A program made the translations under genes and the position numbers. A stretch of 23,643 nt of DNA from DASSUW01 sp035717845 (GTDB taxonomy: Bacteria; Actinomycetota; Thermoleophilia; Solirubrobacterales; Solirubrobacteraceae). Under the pieces are notes generated by a model. The model saw nothing but the letters and a program-made list of their open reading frames with translations. It was not told the origin of the DNA and ran no database searches. The DNA is taken from NCBI GenBank assembly GCA_035717845.1, contig DASTIC010000302.1, positions 1-23,643 of the forward strand, written 5' to 3'. Positions 22,702 to 23,643 of the stretch are shown here, piece by piece (position 1 is the stretch's first letter; every line of letters starts with the position of its first letter).

Positions 22702-23294
22702 CGCGCGAGAAGCAGCAAGCGCCGGCCACCTGGGCGACCCAGCGCGTCTCCGAGCTCGTGTCCACGTTCATCCCGCTCGCCGTGACTCGAAGACTTCGCC
22801 GGGTCGTCCACATCGAAGTCGAGCACCGGTTCGGCGTCTCCGTGCACGAGGGTTTCGACTACATCACGGAACTCACCAACTGGCCCGCGTACTGGCCCCG
22901 GTTCGTCCGCATCGATCGCGGGTCGCGCTGGCGCGCGCCCGGCGACCGCGCCCGCATCACGCTGCGGATGCTTGCGCGCGAGGTCGACCTCGAGATGACG
23001 CTCGCCCGCCTCGAGCCCTGCCGCGTGGTCGAGTACACGAGCGAGCAACGCGGGCTTCCGGCGGCTCGGCACTGGCGTCACTTCCAAGAGGCCGAGAGTG
23101 GCTTCGCCTACCGGATCGTGATCGAGTACTTCCCCAGGGCGGGATGGAGGGGCCTGCTCGACCGGACGCTCGTAAGGCACGCGATCATGGTTACCGCACG
23201 CGAGACCATGCACAACCTCGACGACCGGTTCCGCGAGCAGCGGCAACCGACCGACGGCGCGGCCGGCGGTGCGCTCGTCGGCGGCCGGCCATGA
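22698..23294 (+). CDS. SRPBCC (START/polyketide-cyclase-like) family protein
   Basis: This is a 198-residue protein from GTG 22698, overlapping the ABM-like stop. The helix-grip fold is visible from about residue 38: VEHRFGVSVHEGFDYITELT, NWPAYWPRFVRIDRGSRWRA, GDRARITLRM, LEMTLARLEPCRVVEYTSEQ, FAYRIVIEYFP and a long C-terminal helix (LLDRTLVRHAIMVTARETMH). It binds a hydrophobic ligand in a deep pocket in this family; the ligand is unknown. An N-terminal stretch (ELVSTFIPLAVTRRL) is amphipathic. Pairing of ABM-like and SRPBCC proteins is common near polyketide genes, but none are here, so a lipid or stress role is as likely. Confidence 0.85.
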   Translation: MTREKQQAPATWATQRVSELVSTFIPLAVTRRLRRVVHIEVEHRFGVSVHEGFDYITELTNWPAYWPRFVRIDRGSRWRAPGDRARITLRMLAREVDLEMTLARLEPCRVVEYTSEQRGLPAARHWRHFQEAESGFAYRIVIEYFPRAGWRGLLDRTLVRHAIMVTARETMHNLDDRFREQRQPTDGAAGGALVGGRP

Positions 23295-23404
23295 ATGCCG
23301 CGACGCGCCGACCGAGCGGGGGACGTGCCAGTGGCGCTCGCCAAAAAGCCGCCAGAAATCGAAACGGCCTGCGCAGACCTCATGAATCCGCGCGCCCCGG
23401 CGTT

Positions 23405-23432
23405 TGACCTTCGATCTCGCGACCGAAGGTCA
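23405..23432. terminator. Perfect 9-bp hairpin downstream of the SRPBCC gene
   Basis: TGACCTTCG, loop of 10 nt (23414-23423), CGAAGGTCA. It lies 111 bp past the SRPBCC stop. There is no T-run on either strand, so termination is uncertain; an operator is also possible. The remaining gap 23295-23563 shows no gene. Confidence 0.4.
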
Positions 23433-23470
23433 GGATGACCGGAGTCCCAGCATCCAAGCGAAGATCAAAG

Positions 23471-23499
23471 CGCGCCCGAAAGGATTCGAAGCTCTGACC
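23471..23499 (+). repeat. Right copy of 29-nt imperfect direct repeat (tRNA T-arm-like)
   Basis: It matches 20471-20499 at 25 of 29 positions. Here the T-stem no longer pairs well (minus AGAGC against CCTTT) and similarity stops beyond the T-arm, so it is a decayed tRNA 3' end rather than a gene. It is exactly 3,000 bp from the left copy. Confidence 0.55.
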
Positions 23500-23563
23500 A
23501 GTCAAGTCCCGGGGTGTGGTGTAGGAGTTCGGCGCTCCGCTCGTCGGTGACGTCGGTGGCGGC

Positions 23564-23643
23564 TCAGGCCGCTTGGAGCTCGGGCACCTCCTCCTTTGTC
23601 TCGTTGTCTGTGTGATCGTCTGGTCCCGCGAGGACGAGAGAGA
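23564..23643 (-). CDS. Possible C-terminus of a gene entering from the right edge
   Basis: The minus frame ending at TGA (23564-23566) is open to the window edge for 25 codons and ends LVLAGPDDHTDNETKEEVPE then LQAA. An acidic, polar tail is plausible for a real protein, but the piece is too short to identify and codon bias is weaker than in the confirmed genes. Confidence 0.3.
   Translation of the reverse strand, partial: SLVLAGPDDHTDNETKEEVPELQAA

Noticed and set aside
22598..23407. A 269-codon plus frame across the SRPBCC gene
   Set aside because: It is an out-of-frame shadow rich in Arg/Ser/Pro; the SRPBCC frame has clear fold motifs and a coupled start.

Overview
The window is a 23.6 kb stretch of very GC-rich DNA (strong G/C at third codon positions, frequent GTG starts, ATGA/GTGA stop-start overlaps). 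It looks like a high-GC actinobacterium. The sigma-factor remnant with its LytR_C-type membrane partner, the HD-GYP-LuxR protein and the RDC...TDC secreted repeat protein resemble what I associate with Thermoleophilia (Solirubrobacterales). That placement is inference from protein style; no rRNA or other marker gene is present.

Layout. (1) 1-2140, minus: a TetR regulator overlapping by ATGA an alpha/beta-hydrolase fused to a GT-B-like glycosyltransferase that runs off the left edge. (2) 2326-2991, plus: a secreted protein of three 58-residue repeats with a terminator-like hairpin inside its last codons. (3) 3044-5709, plus: an AroE-like shikimate/quinate dehydrogenase, then a decayed stretch holding a VOC-family remnant with an internal stop, a small unknown protein, another remnant, and an HSL-type esterase broken by one missing base. 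(4) 5891-7696, plus: a thiol-oxidation operon of a small four-helix membrane protein, a membrane-anchored DsbA-like protein and a VKOR-family protein. (5) 7997-10288, plus: two tandem DUF899 thioredoxin-like paralogues overlapping a DUF2182 membrane protein. (6) 10407-14639, minus: an MMPL/RND transporter, a membrane-anchored LytR_C-type protein and, overlapping the latter, a visibly decayed ECF sigma factor. (7) 14656-20463: a NarL-type two-component system (minus) divergent from a MacB/LolD-type ABC exporter (plus), with a perfect 12-bp palindrome between them. (8) 20464-23499: a tRNA 3'-half-like remnant, an HD-GYP/LuxR regulator, an ABM-like small protein and an SRPBCC protein, bounded by a 29-nt imperfect direct repeat whose copies lie exactly 3,000 bp apart. 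A possible partial gene enters from the right edge on minus.

How the genes work together. Two neighbouring operons (4 and 5) are rich in CxxC thioredoxin-fold proteins. DsbA plus VKOR forms a standard actinobacterial disulfide-forming pair, which also fits the secreted six-cysteine repeat protein. The two-component system probably controls the divergent exporter. Several genes (sigma factor, HSL esterase, VOC protein, tRNA) are in visible decay, so the window is a patchwork of intact operons separated by eroded accessory sequence. There is no CRISPR array, integrase or transposase. The most unusual items are the hydrolase-glycosyltransferase fusion, the DUF899-DUF899-DUF2182 operon whose DUF2182 member has lost its usual CC pair, the sigma factor that lost its -10-recognition region beside an intact partner, and the direct-repeat-bounded 3 kb module abutting a tRNA remnant.
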